Positions 20,381 through 31,012 of a DNA stretch of 64,000 nt are shown here, piece by piece. Each line of letters begins with the position of its first letter. Position 1 is the first letter of the stretch. The notes under the pieces were generated by a model. It was given only the letters and a program-made list of their open reading frames with translations. It had not been told where the DNA came from and ran no database searches. The position numbers and the translations under genes are program-made. The DNA comes from Diorhabda sublineata (taxonomy: Eukaryota > Arthropoda > Insecta > Coleoptera > Chrysomelidae), in the NCBI RefSeq assembly GCF_026230105.1, contig NC_079485.1, positions 17,277,232 to 17,341,231 of the forward strand, given 5' to 3'.

Positions 20381-21110
20381 ACTAAATGTACATCCTCAAT
20401 GAAAGTCTTTTCCTTATTGTATCTCTCTATGGTGGTAAGTGGATAGTGAATTAACCGATGTACCAGGAAGTTGAGACTGGTCATCTTATGTTGGATACAA
20501 TGTACCTGCACATAGCGGTGTTTTTCCTAAATACATCAAATTCTAGCTTATTACTGTTCCTAATTATTATCTAAAATTATTAAGTATCTAAGTAGTAACT
20601 GCCCATTATTTTTCATTTCATAGGTTGACTTAATAGACGGATATTGAATGAGTTCTAAAACGAATTCGTCTAAGTTCTCATTCTTCGTATTGAATATGGC
20701 GAAAATATCATCCACATACCTGTACTATACCCTAGGAAAATACTGAAACTCTCAATTGATTTGCTTTTCAAAATAACTCATAATAAAAGAATGAACATAC
20801 ATCAAAGGAGATTGCTATTTCTACACCTTCAATTTTTGTGGTCTTCACTGAAAAACTCTCAGGTTTGATGGGTAGGTTTTCAAACTCGTTAACCACCTTA
20901 AAATATTATAACTAGGTGTACAAATGGTTGAAACAATAGGTCTTCAGCAAGTTTGGAAAGAAAGGTCTTCGACAATGTTGATAGGCTTCAAAGAAATTTT
21001 TTGGGCTGCGGCTTCAATTTCGTCGAACTCTTACTTAAAACACACATCTTTTTTTAGTTTTGAATCAATGACCTTGAACATGTTTCTTCGAAACTTACAC
21101 CAGTAATGAA
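20344..21110 (-). pseudogene. Penelope-like reverse transcriptase fragment
   Basis: The minus strand, in shifting frames, gives RPIVSTICTPSYNI (finger region), VEIAISFDVCSFF (motif A with the first Asp), RYVDDIFAIF at about 20705-20740 (catalytic YVDD) and a thumb region ending before KTFIEDVHL. This is the order of PLE RTs. It has several frameshifts. The GIY-YIG domain expected next is absent: the frame runs directly into the hammerhead-like motif at 20344-20380. A matching endonuclease part lies nearby on the plus strand (21137-21590). Confidence 0.8.
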
Positions 21111-21136
21111 ATTCTAAATGGCTTAATGGCGTAATT

Positions 21137-21590
21137 TATGTGTTAGCTCTTCCCAGTATATGAATCCAACAACACATTGAAACAATCGTTGGGCAATTCT
21201 AAGCATAAAATCTTCAGTTTGGAAAAGAGTGGTATATATGAAATTAGCTGTGAAGATTGTGACGGAAAGTATATTGGGCAGATTAAGAGATCCGTTTTTT
21301 TCCGGTTTAAAGAGCACATCGCTCATTTAAAATATGGACGGAGGGGAAAATTGAGTATTGCCGATCCAGTGCCAGCTATGACGTAAATATGAATAATAAT
21401 GAAATTGCTTAAAGTAAGAGTAGCTAGAATAGGGACAAAGGGCCAATTCCTTAGTTTTGTAGTCGAAGAAAAACTGAATTTACCCGCAAAGGAGATTTTC
21501 CCGCTGGAAAAAGTTTTTACGGGAGAAGGTTTATTAGTGGGAAAATTTTGTATAAAACAGGTTAGTCCAGTCATTAGGTTTCAGTTTACC
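21137..21590 (+). pseudogene. GIY-YIG endonuclease domain of a Penelope-like element
   Basis: The frame 21177-21386 contains SGIYEISCEDCDGKYIGQIKRS followed by RFKEHIAH. This is the GIY...YIG signature with the Cys pair and downstream Arg/His residues of PLE endonucleases. The open frame ends at 21386, and the C-terminal part continues at 21399-21602 (FVVEEKLNLPAKEIFPLE). The domain would nick target DNA. It is followed after a few bases by a hammerhead-like motif. Confidence 0.85.
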
Positions 21591-21598
21591 TTCAGTCT

Positions 21599-21633
21599 CT
21601 GAAGACGATAACTTGGTTATCGAAACGTGCGTC
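21599..21633 (+). ncRNA. Hammerhead-ribozyme-like motif, best preserved copy
   Basis: CTGAAGA core, stem II GATAAC/GTTATC with loop TTG, GAAA core, then ACG-TG-CGT able to form a 3-bp stem III, followed by C at the expected cleavage site (21633). All the conserved core bases of a type I hammerhead are present; stem I pairing is only partial. PLEs are known to carry hammerhead motifs. The ribozyme would self-cleave the element's RNA. Confidence 0.65.
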
Positions 21634-21668
21634 GTACAGAGTAATTATGAGTGTTGGTGTAGTGAATG

Positions 21669-21670
<2 letters not shown>

Positions 21671-21730
<60 letters not shown>
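21671..21730. repeat. (TA)n microsatellite
   Basis: About 30 TA units just downstream of the hammerhead-like motif at 21599. Confidence 0.97.
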
Positions 21731-21736
<6 letters not shown>

Positions 21737-22949
21737 CTATTCTCAATCATGTGGCGAGGGAATATGAATTCTTATGGATTCCCAAACACACAAAATTCAA
21801 CTTGTTTATATATAATTTATCTCCAAATGTGAAGTACGTTGAGGCTTCTTTTGACTCTATTGTAGGATGAGCAAAAAAGCTAATTTTTGTATTTGGGGGT
21901 TGTAATAGCGAGAAAAAAATATCTTAACGGTTGGTATTTTCTGGTCGCGCATAGACTAAATATGAGAAAATAGAGCAAGTAAAACTCCTCCAGAAAAGTT
22001 TGCAAAGCTAAATCTCGAGATCGATTTATAAAAATCACTCTGGTGTTCAGATCAGCCATGATTAATTTCACCAGCAAATTATTCTGCAAAGTACCTTTGA
22101 CTACAAAATAGAGAACCGCAAATGAATTAGTTCAATTAACATGAACTATTTATTGAAAACTGATTCTTCTTGTTGAAAGTAAATTTATTACTGTACTTAA
22201 GTTTATTTGTTGAAACATATACTGTAACTAAAACATTTGAGAAATATAAAACAAATTTTGAAATATGACCCTTTATATTAGAGGAATAATCTTTCTTTAG
22301 ATGATGTTTTTCTGTAGCGGAACTATTTCATTAAAAAAAGTAATTGCGCGACCAGAAGATATCAAATTATCTAAATGAAATTAAAACACAATTTTTTATG
22401 CTCTGTCTAAATATTCTGCAAACTGTTAGATTATAAAAACGTGATTAAAAAATTGAAAGAATAATCGTAAAAATTAATTTTTTTTATACTTAGTCAAACT
22501 ATAGTGCCTATTTGCGAACGGAAGATTTCAGCTGATTTCGATAATATTTTAATTATTTTCTTGTCTAAATAATTTCAACTTAACATCGCTCTTACAACTT
22601 CGAAGTAAAAAATGAGTTTTCTCGGCTTACTATATTCTATGGCATTAATTAACATATAATAAGGCATATCTGTGTAGTTTTTAACGGTTTCCATTTTATC
22701 TTTATATTCAGTGTTCATATTTTCAAGTTTATCTTTGAAATTGGATGTATTTTAGGTGTAGTATCATAATATTAAATCGGCTGAGTTGTCTGTATTTATA
22801 CGGTCTTTATTAGGCAATCGAAGACCTTCTCAAAATAATTTTCCAATGAGATTTTTTTTAATATACACTACTTTAACAATCTACTTTATAAACAAAGTAA
22901 TAAGTAAATAGTCTATATGTCATGTGAGTCAGGAACCATCCATTGACGG
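21731..22949. other. No recognised gene
   Basis: AT-rich, stop-dense sequence; nothing supported. Confidence 0.4.
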
Positions 22950-23640
22950 TAATATAAGAATATCTAATGTGGGGGGTCTCCATATTCTCTACAATCTTAC
23001 CTCTACTGTCTGGTTAAACCGATGATTTATTGATTCTTTGTTGTGGTCATTGGATCGATTTTTTTATCTCATGATTTAATCCTTTATCACATCTTATCTG
23101 TGCTTCGCCATTATTCAGGTCTTTCATCGTCCTTCAATTTCTTTGATGAGAAATTCTTGTATATTGTCTTCGCCTAATTTTATCAAGTATTCAAAATTTT
23201 TTTACTACATAATCTAATCTTTTGAAGAATTTAACATGAACATTTCATACCAAACCAAACAGGGTGAGTCTCTTTTATTTCTAGTTTGACGTTTTCAAAT
23301 AATTTTTTCTCACGGCAATATTTCAAGTCATCCAGAGAATAGGTTGGTAAGGAAATTAGAGTATTTGATATTCGAATTTGGCGAAAATAACCTTCTATAT
23401 TTGATCACATTGTTATGAAATAATGGAACAACAAATATTACGATTGATAGTTAAAGCCGTTAAAGGTATCCTAAACTACTGTTTTAAACTTCACTTGTTA
23501 TTAAACATGAAACCCTAAACATACTTGGCCTAATTTTTCAGGTACAATACAAAAATGTAATCAAATCTAGAGCGTTCCATTTAAAAATTCATATGTTTAA
23601 CTATTTTTTGTACATCTTGTGCAACTGGAAAAAACTTGAG
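22950..23640 (-). repeat. Left arm of a large diverged inverted repeat
   Basis: The reverse complement of 24835-25400 aligns here with substitutions and small gaps. Shared blocks include a CATGAAACCC segment, AGACTCACCCTG, GGCGAAGACAATATACAAGAATT and TAAATCATCGGT. The protein reading on the minus strand includes KYCREKKLFENVKLEIKETHP, which has a counterpart in the other arm, so it derives from a coding repeat. I do not recognise the protein. Confidence 0.75.
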
Positions 23641-24834
23641 ACGGTAACTTTAATTGGTATTCATACGACTATGAACTCTGTCGGCTTACAGGTTTCTGAA
23701 ATATAATCAGGCATACTTCCATTTTATTGTACGAATATAGTAACGGAGGCGTAATAACTAGTTTCTGTGGTAGTTCTCCGGTTATCATACCCAGGAACTT
23801 TCTTGGGATTTAGAAGTTTTATATGGTGTCGGACTTCTGACGGGGTAAATGTCATCAAAGGTGGAGATAATTGACATAGGACTTCATGGTTACTATTTAC
23901 ATTTCCATCGTTGTTATTATTATCTGGGGCTGAGATTACATTTGCAAGGTGGTCTCCAGAAACTGTTTTTTTTTCTCAGTTTGTATGAGTCTAGGTATTA
24001 TCTGATTTTCGTAAAAGTTCTACTCTTATTATATAGTGTTGTATATATTGTAGTTCACAAATATTTCTATTGTTATTTTAAAGTTCCAAATCAACGAAAA
24101 ATAAAGGCAGTAGTTCCCTGCTTAATCTGTATCTGACATTTGAAATGTTCCGCACTTTATGACCCTTGTTCCCAATTAACTATGGAATAGTGTAGGTTCG
24201 GATAGCTGCTCTGTAGGCTCTTGTTTACTTCAATTGGTACGTTTGGTGAATAATGCTTTCATCCTGTACGTGGTATATAAGTTTTCTGTAGGATTTAGGA
24301 GTCTTTGGAAAAAAATTTATTCTTTATTTGCTTTGGCCAAGTAAGTCTCTTCTTCCACTACTTGCGCTAAGCTTCCTAACATTTTGTTATAGTCTTTCAC
24401 GCCATATCATATAGATTTGTGACGGTTTAGGTGGATTTTTATTCGTTTGGCTTCCAGTAATAGTTATACGTGAAGTTCTTTTTCTGACGTCTGGTGTTTA
24501 AATCTTTTATTTTTGTTCCTACTATTTGCCGTGAGTATTTATTAGTCCGTGAGCCTCCATTGTTCTTATTCCACATCAATTAATGTTTCTAGGTCGTTGT
24601 TATAATTGACATAGGATTGCGAATGTGCTGAAGAATTTGGACAGTTGGTATATTGGTATTGTAATTGATATTGTTGATGCTAATCATCAAATGGTACTAT
24701 TGGGTTTTGTGGTTGGCTTAAAAACAATGATGAGAGTTGATATTCATTCGAGATCTCGGTTTTGCATTGCATTTGGGCAGTATATTATGATATGATACTA
24801 TTAACCGTTTATTCCTCGTCCGTTTCGTAGCGGA
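23641..24834 (-). pseudogene. LINE (Jockey-type) fragment between inverted-repeat arms
   Basis: The minus strand at 23760-23860 reads TPSEVRHHIKLLNPKKVPGYD, the segment that precedes the RT fingers in Jockey-like LINEs (usually LNPKKAPG.D.I). The rest is broken by stops. 24150-24830 shows no clear domain. It is probably a truncated insertion inside a duplicated repeat. Confidence 0.55.
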
Positions 24835-25400
24835 AACTTTTTTCCAGTCGTACAAGATGTACCAAAAGAAGTTCACAAATCAAACATACGACTGTTTGGA
24901 CGGAACGCCCTAGATTTGTATTGTACCTTAAAAATTAGGCCAACTATGAATAGGGTTTCATGTCATGATTAATAACAATTTTCGCGAAATTCAAACATCA
25001 AATACTGTATTTTCCTTACCAACCTTATTCTGTGGATGGATTGAAATATTGCTATGAGGAAAAATTATTTGAAAATATCTCAGTAGAATTACAAGAGACT
25101 CACCCTGTGAGATTATGTAGTGAAAAAATTTTGTATACTTGATAAACTTAGGCGAAGACAATATACAAGAATTTCTCATCGAAGACATTGAAGAGGCGAT
25201 GAAAGACCTGAATAATGGCGATGTAGCAGATAAGATGTGATAAAGGATTATTTCATGAGATACAAAAATCTATCCAATGACCAAAACAAAGAATCAATAA
25301 ATCATCGGTCCAACCAGACACTAGTAGAGGTAAGATTGAAGAGAATATGGCCAGGAGATTCCCCACAATAAATACTCTTAGAGTACCGTCAATGGAAGGT
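24835..25400 (+). repeat. Right arm of a large diverged inverted repeat
   Basis: Counterpart of 22950-23640 in opposite orientation. The protein reading KYCYEEKLFENISVELQETHP at 25035-25105 matches the left arm's reading with conservative changes, so both arms come from the same unrecognised coding repeat. Confidence 0.75.
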
Positions 25401-26229
25401 GCCTTCAAACGATTAGTTCATGTAGTTGAAAAATAATCTGATGATGAAAGCTACGTAATAATCCCGGAAACTATTCATGAATCAATATTACAGCTGGAAT
25501 TATATTTTTGAGGTGTTCCCAACAACTAACAATTCTTTGTTACTTGTAGCAGTTCAAATGAAAGTGTGGATAGTCTCTTTCAACTATTGACCCCATTATA
25601 CTTCATATCCTATTATTATAAACTTCCCTTCACAGTTGATTATAACGATAATTTCTTGACTTTCAACAATTGGCAAACTTAGAGTATCAAACCTTCGACC
25701 CCACATCTAGGGTTATAATCCATTCATAGTTATTCAAGTGCCACAGCTATCTTGTCAATGAACAAAATATCAAGAATTTTAGGCTGAAGATTCCAGAGGA
25801 ATGACTGGACGGAAACAATCTTGTTTAGTATTAATAATATTTCGTGGAATTAGTTTAGCAATTGTGTGATGAGTGTGTTCCAGGGAAGCAGATCAATGAC
25901 TGGTCAAGGTCAGAGATCAATGACTGGTCATTGTCAAAGGTCGGTGGAAAGCATTGAGCCTGCAGATCCACCTAGACCACGTGAAGTTTGACATTATAAA
26001 CGGAAACATCTGAAGAACTTCCTCTTGATGTTTCCTTGGAATGAAGTTTGCTTCAATTACAATGATCTTTCAGTGTATGCGAACTAAATTTCGTAAGTAA
26101 TCTTGGACGGTATGGAAACCTATATTCCTTCCTCCTTCGAAGGCTTTGCAGACAACAATCCATGATTGGATAGAAACTAAACTACAGCATTTAACAACAT
26201 AAATGCTGCGTACCGAAAATAGCGATCAA
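25401..26229. other. No recognised gene; tandem 25-mer with half-site-like blocks
   Basis: No coding signal. At 25891-25950 a roughly 25-base unit (GATCAATGACTGGTCA) is repeated twice, with AAGGTCA-type blocks. Confidence 0.45.
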
Positions 26230-27170
26230 ATCCTAGTGCCTAGTATAAACTTTGTTGTCTCGCGAAATACCGACAAGAACATCATAGATGCTTACAAGGA
26301 ACGATATAACGAGTGATTGATAAACTTCTTAATCGCCCTTATGGATCAAGGACTTTCTGGTCTGTAACAAAAGCGATCAGACAAGGCCTTTGTGAGTCAA
26401 AAGTTCCACCGTTGACTGGAGAAAATCAGTCAATCTCAATGATCGCAAAAGAGAAGGAGGACGTGTAGGATTTTCCACAAATTCAATTGATCCACGGAGA
26501 GAGTACAACCCAACATACCTGCAGTTGCTAAATCGATGACACAAATAGCATTTCGACACCAAGACGTGGCAAAACTTTTCAGAGACATGGATATCAATGA
26601 GGCCACTGGCCCAGATGGAATAATGCAAATCTTATTGAATAAATGCGCAGCTTAACTAACAGTTTTCTAAGCAAACTCTTTTCTCTATCATATAAAAGAG
26701 GTCCCTTCCCTACATACTGAAAACTGGCTGGGGTTCGAGCCATACTAAAAATGAAAGAAAAGGCCAAGAATTACCGACCGATTGCTTTAGACCCAACCAT
26801 TGCCAAGTCCATTGAAAAAGTCGTCAACCAGCCTATCTTAAGACATCTTGAGTCTACTAACATTATCAGCGGCTATCAATATAGCTTTTGTGAACATAGA
26901 TCAACCCGGGATCTTCTGGCTTATGCTACCAAAGTATGGACTGAAGCTTTAGAGAAATATGGGGTGTCTAGAGCAATCACATTAGATATATTGAAAGTTT
27001 TTGATAGTTTGAAATGCCAAACTTCTGAATAAATTAAGATCGTACGTTTTGTCGTCATCATTCATCAACTGGCTCAGCAGCTTTCTCAAAGATCGATTCG
27101 ACAGGCAGACGTGACTTACGAACACAGAGTTCGCCTGCAAACATCGAGAACTTGCAGGTCTTTCCCGTAC
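26230..27170 (+). pseudogene. LINE (Jockey/R1-type) reverse transcriptase fragment
   Basis: Frames in order: FRHQDVAKLFRDMDI with ATGPDGI (about 26555-26620), KLAGVRAILKMKEKAKNYRPIAL (26725-26790), STRDLLAYATKVWTEALEKYG, RAITLDILKVFDS (motif A with the catalytic Asp, 26970-27010) and, in a shifted frame, LNKLRSYVLSSSFINWLSSFLKDR. The YADD palm motif is absent because similarity ends near 27170. There are stops at 26655 and elsewhere. Both ends are truncated. Confidence 0.88.
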
Positions 27171-27171
27171 A

Positions 27172-27470
27172 CTACAACCTACAGAAGTTGAAGATCAATA
27201 TCCACAGGCATCTCCAGATGGCACGCGCCACTCGAACTACTCGAGTGTAATAGGGCTCATCTCCTTTTTCCTGCTTTTCACAAAAAAAATCAGAATCTTG
27301 GTTGGTCTCCTCTCCTGATACCCGTTTTTGAGGTATGGTGTCAGCTCCCAAATTTGTACCTGAGTGATATAAGCTGATTGACCCGGCATTATCAAAAGCA
27401 TTGCGAACCTGAGATGATGTGAAGGTTTCGGACGTTTCGGAATTTCCCAATGGCCTTTCTTTGTGATTTC
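27172..27470 (-). pseudogene. Unrecognised repeat ORF, family X copy 1
   Basis: A 92-codon open frame beginning GNSETSETFTSSQVRNAFDN followed by AGSISLYHSG. A homologous frame lies on the opposite strand at 29470-29778, and the two also match at DNA level (AAAGGCCATTGG and GAAACGTCCG blocks). Two copies 2 kb apart in inverted orientation point to a dispersed repeat with coding potential. I do not recognise the protein. It begins right where the LINE fragment ends. Confidence 0.55.
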
Positions 27471-27479
27471 AAAATTTCG

Positions 27480-28128
27480 TATTCCTTATGTACTTTAAAG
27501 CGAGGCTGGTCTAGTCTGTTAGTTTGAAAGTTTGTTAATAAGAGTAATAATATGATTTATAATTTTTTTATCTATCAAAATATGTTGAAATTTTAGTTCC
27601 AGGACATAGGTCCCATTTTGATTTCAAGTGTACCGAAAAAATAAATAAAACTGGAAAAAATATTGATAATATTAGTTTTTTGATTATTCATGACCAAAAA
27701 TAGGGTAGTACATCTCTAACCAATAAAAATTCATAGAATACTAGAATTTTCTCAATCAATCTAGTTGAAAACAACTTCGATATAAATTGTCGCAACTGAA
27801 AATGAATTTAAGAAAGATATTTTAGTATTTCGAATTAGGCAATCTGAAAATGTATTGAACATCTCTGGGGAACGTGAAATTTGAGTTTTTTGCAATATTT
27901 ACGAAACATTAACACTTTTCATGTACTCAAATTGTAGATCTTCTTATCAAGCTTAACCTTCTGCATACTAGCACACTATGCAGCTTCAGCCACAGCTACC
28001 CTGTAACGATTATTAGAACACTGTAGAAGATCAAGCAATATTGATGTAGATTCCTGTTCACTCTCTTTGATGTATAGAATTATTAGTATATTCGTTAGAA
28101 TATACTATATTCAGATAAGAAGGTATTA
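27480..28128. other. No recognised gene
   Basis: AT-rich spacer between the repeat ORF and the mariner; nothing supported. Confidence 0.4.
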
Positions 28129-28130
28129 AT

Positions 28131-29025
28131 ACGAGGCATATTTTTTAAGTAAGTACCATTTTGCGATTCCGCCACCGCAACCCCAAGGTCGGCGTTCCGC
28201 ACACGCGCGCTGGTTACCTACATCTCTTGTCTACGCACTGACACCATTACAGTCTGATTTTTCATTGTGTACGTTGTTTACTGAGTGTTTAAGATGCCTC
28301 CAGCAATCGTTAATCCCGCCGATTGTGAAGTACAGACTGTTATACGATTTCTTAGTGCTAAAGGCGTGAAATCTGTGAAGAAGAAGAAACAACAATCCAT
28401 GGAATGGCGACATTCACCATCACCCAAAAAAGTGAAGTTTAAGCAAACAATTTCTGCCCTGAAAATAATTTGCACATTTTTTTGGGACAGAAAAGGAGTA
28501 TTGCTAGTGGAGTTTCGGCCTCGTAATGAGACAATCAATGCAGCGTCTTATTGTGAGACATTAAACAATCTGCGTCGTGCAAACCAGAACAAAAGACGTG
28601 GCAAGTTGAGTAAGGGTATCGTTTTGCTGCATGACAATCCACATGTGGCTAATAGGACCAAAGATCTCATCAAATCTTTTCAATGGGAAACTCTAGATCA
28701 TCCTCCCTACAGCCGTGATCTGGCGCCCAGCGACTACCATTTGTTCCTGTACTTGAAGAAACACCTGGGCCGTGAGTGTCTTTAAGACGATAACGAAGTC
28801 AAAACAGTTGTGATACAGTGGTTAACAAGTCAGGCGGCAGATTTTTATGAGGAGGGTATTCAAAAACTAGTGCCACGTTATGATAAGTGCCTCAATATTC
28901 ACGGAAATTATGTAGAAAAGTAGATTAAGACACATGCTTTCATGATGTAAAAATAAAATTATTGCAATATCTTTGCCCTTCTTTATTTAATTCCAAAACG
29001 GTACTTACTTAAAAAATATGCCTCG
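28131..29025 (+). mobile_element. Mariner element, internally deleted (895 bp), with intact ends
   Basis: Terminal inverted repeats start CGAGGCATATTTTTTAAGTA on both ends and match at 31 of the first 32 positions. TA duplications flank it (28129-28130, 29026-29027). Full mariners are about 1.3 kb, so roughly 400 bp are missing from the transposase gene. Intact ends mean the copy could be recognised by a transposase made elsewhere. Confidence 0.95.
28294..28923 (+). pseudogene. Mariner transposase with internal deletion
   Basis: The ATG at 28294 starts PPAIVNPADCEVQTVIRFL, a mariner N-terminus. After about 30 residues the frame jumps to the catalytic domain, removing most of the DNA-binding region. 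Then come FFWDRKGVLLVEF (first Asp), VLLHDNPH (second Asp) and YSRDLAPSDYHLF (third Asp), a DD34D arrangement with Arg where Pro is usual in YSPDL. A stop/frameshift at 28783 precedes the C-terminus, which continues QAADFYEEGIQKLVPRYDKC to the stop at about 28923. It has fewer than 210 codons, against about 345 in the family. Confidence 0.93.
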
Positions 29026-29029
29026 TATT

Positions 29030-29469
29030 TACTTTTTGCCTTCTTTCAAATTTAGTTCAAGTTATTTTCACGTATAAAATTGATAACAATAATAAATTAA
29101 GAGAATATTCTAATCAACTAATGAAAGTAGTGTAGCAAATTTTGTTTTTTTTTAAAATGTATGATTCGGTATCTATTAATTATAAGTTTATCTAAGCCTA
29201 AGTGAATTGTTTAATTGCTACAATAGGGCTATTCATTAGATCTGAACACCTTTTATTTTCCGTTATGTTATTGAAATCTGTTTGTTCAAATTAATATTTG
29301 GCGATGCGCTTATCATTTTTATAAATAAACTTGAAATGATACGAACACAAAACACCTCAATACTTCCCCGACATAATTCCAATATCCACTAATAGTCACA
29401 ATATAGTATCAGAGTGTCAACTCTAAGTGAAATATTTGGTTTCAAGATCAGCTAATCATTTTTAAGTGT
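29030..29469. other. No recognised gene
   Basis: AT-rich; nothing supported. Confidence 0.4.
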
Positions 29470-29778
29470 ATGATGTCTCTAAGCCAGCCTCAAACTGAAG
29501 CACCGCAAAAAAACGAGAATTTGAGATCACCATCCAGTGAAGAAAGGCCATTGGTAAAAACTGAAACGTCCGGAACCATCACACTATCTCAGGTCCCCAA
29601 TTCTATTGATAATGTTGGGTCTATCAGTTTATATCTTTCTGTCACAGGAGAAATGAGACCATACCTCATTAAACGAATATCAGGAAAGAAAATTACCCAA
29701 AATTCTGATTACTGGTACAAAATTCCTTTTTCTGACATGGATAGTTTTTTATATAATAATCATAATACCAGAAAATAA
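29470..29778 (+). pseudogene. Unrecognised repeat ORF, family X copy 2
   Basis: A 102-codon frame. Residues 20-75 match the copy at 27172-27470: SSEERPLVKTETSGTITLSQ, then DNVGSISLYLS, then KRISGK with NSD. The first 20 residues are Ser/Gln/Glu-rich and the C-terminus is IPFSDMDSFLYNN. No known domain is recognised. The conserved Ser-Gln-Val and Gly-Ser-Ile-Ser-Leu-Tyr positions suggest past protein-level constraint. Confidence 0.55.
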
Positions 29779-30286
29779 TACCGTTTCTGACATAGAAAGT
29801 TTTGATATACTCTGTACAAAATGTTTTACTGGTTATTGACCTAATCTATCTCTAAACCATACGAACATGCCCTGACGTGAAATTACTTAACATGATCTGA
29901 CGTCTGACCTTGACCGGTCATTGACCTTTGACCTTGTTATTCGAGAACAAATCATGACACCACAGGGTAACGCCATTTTGACATCGATAGTTTCTCGATA
30001 TACCCTGTATAATATGTTAAGTATGTTCCGTTTGTCCTACTCAAATCCGACATATAATCACACACCAAAGAATAATGTCTTATATGGACATTGATAGTTT
30101 TTGCCAAACATAAAAGCTTAACGAACCTTATGCGACCAATGGTTCTAACATTACAAGACATAAAATTAAGTCTCAATTCGACTTTTTATTTTGACCGCTT
30201 TTGGAACCTTTGACCTTAACCCGGAAATTAGGTTTGACCTTGACCGGTCATTAACCTTTGGCCTTTATTGGCCATTGACCTGCTTC

Positions 30287-30289
<3 letters not shown>
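29779..30289. other. Non-coding sequence with clustered TGACCT half-sites
   Basis: No gene. Several TGACC(T) blocks occur at 29904-29934 and 30190-30290. They include a perfect direct repeat with one-base spacing (TGACCTTTGACCT, 29922-29934), the DR1 pattern bound by HNF4/COUP-TF-type nuclear receptors, and TTGACCTTGACC blocks. Function is inferred only from the pattern. Confidence 0.4.

Positions 30290-30339
<50 letters not shown>
30290..30339. repeat. (TA)n microsatellite
   Basis: About 25 TA units. Confidence 0.97.
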
Positions 30340-30342
<3 letters not shown>

Positions 30343-30785
30343 TTTGCAACATGCGCATTGCATTTGTATTTGTATCTGATGCTCTTGCCTTTCTAATTAT
30401 TATCACTACAGCTATCATCATTAACTAGATCTGCACATCAAATGCAACAACAGCTATATCTTCTATACATCTACTAGCAATTATTATCTGTTGATAACTG
30501 ACACCTATGAATTTATATAATTGATTTTACAAGGTGAGTTATGAAGAACTTCACATACTTCTACCATATGTAAGAAGTGTCTCCTCATCTTTATTAATTC
30601 ACAGGGTGACTTGTAGAATTCACCATACATTTTGATTGGCTCTAGTGTTTCCATAGCTCATTTGATTCTTTTATTTTATGATGCAGTACACTACTATCAA
30701 GCATTCGACTCGTATTAGCTAAACTTAGAAATTTGAAGACTGGCTTTGGAAAAATAATTTGGGAATTCGAATTGAATATTGCACC
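30340..30785. other. No recognised gene
   Basis: Nothing supported. Confidence 0.4.
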
Positions 30786-30900
30786 TTGTATAACATTTTC
30801 TATGCAATAAGTGATTTTCAAGCTACATAAATTACAATTGAAAAGGTTTGCTTAGAACCGTTTCCTCAAGATCTTCCATTACCAATTGTGTTATAACACT
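30786..30900 (-). mobile_element. Penelope-like RT scrap, copy C of a chimeric repeat
   Basis: The minus strand matches the end of the RT fragment at 40240-40345: CACAATTGGTAATGGAAGAT, then the junction CTAAGCAAACCTTTTCAATTG and the following non-coding AATTTATGTAGCTTGAAAATC. The same junction in two places shows it moved as a unit. Confidence 0.8.
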
Positions 30901-30930
30901 TGAAATGGAAGCGCTGCCAACCAAATCTTT

Positions 30931-30933
<3 letters not shown>

Positions 30934-31008
<75 letters not shown>
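30934..31008. repeat. (TA)n microsatellite
   Basis: About 37 TA units, the longest in the window. Confidence 0.97.
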
Positions 31009-31012
<4 letters not shown>

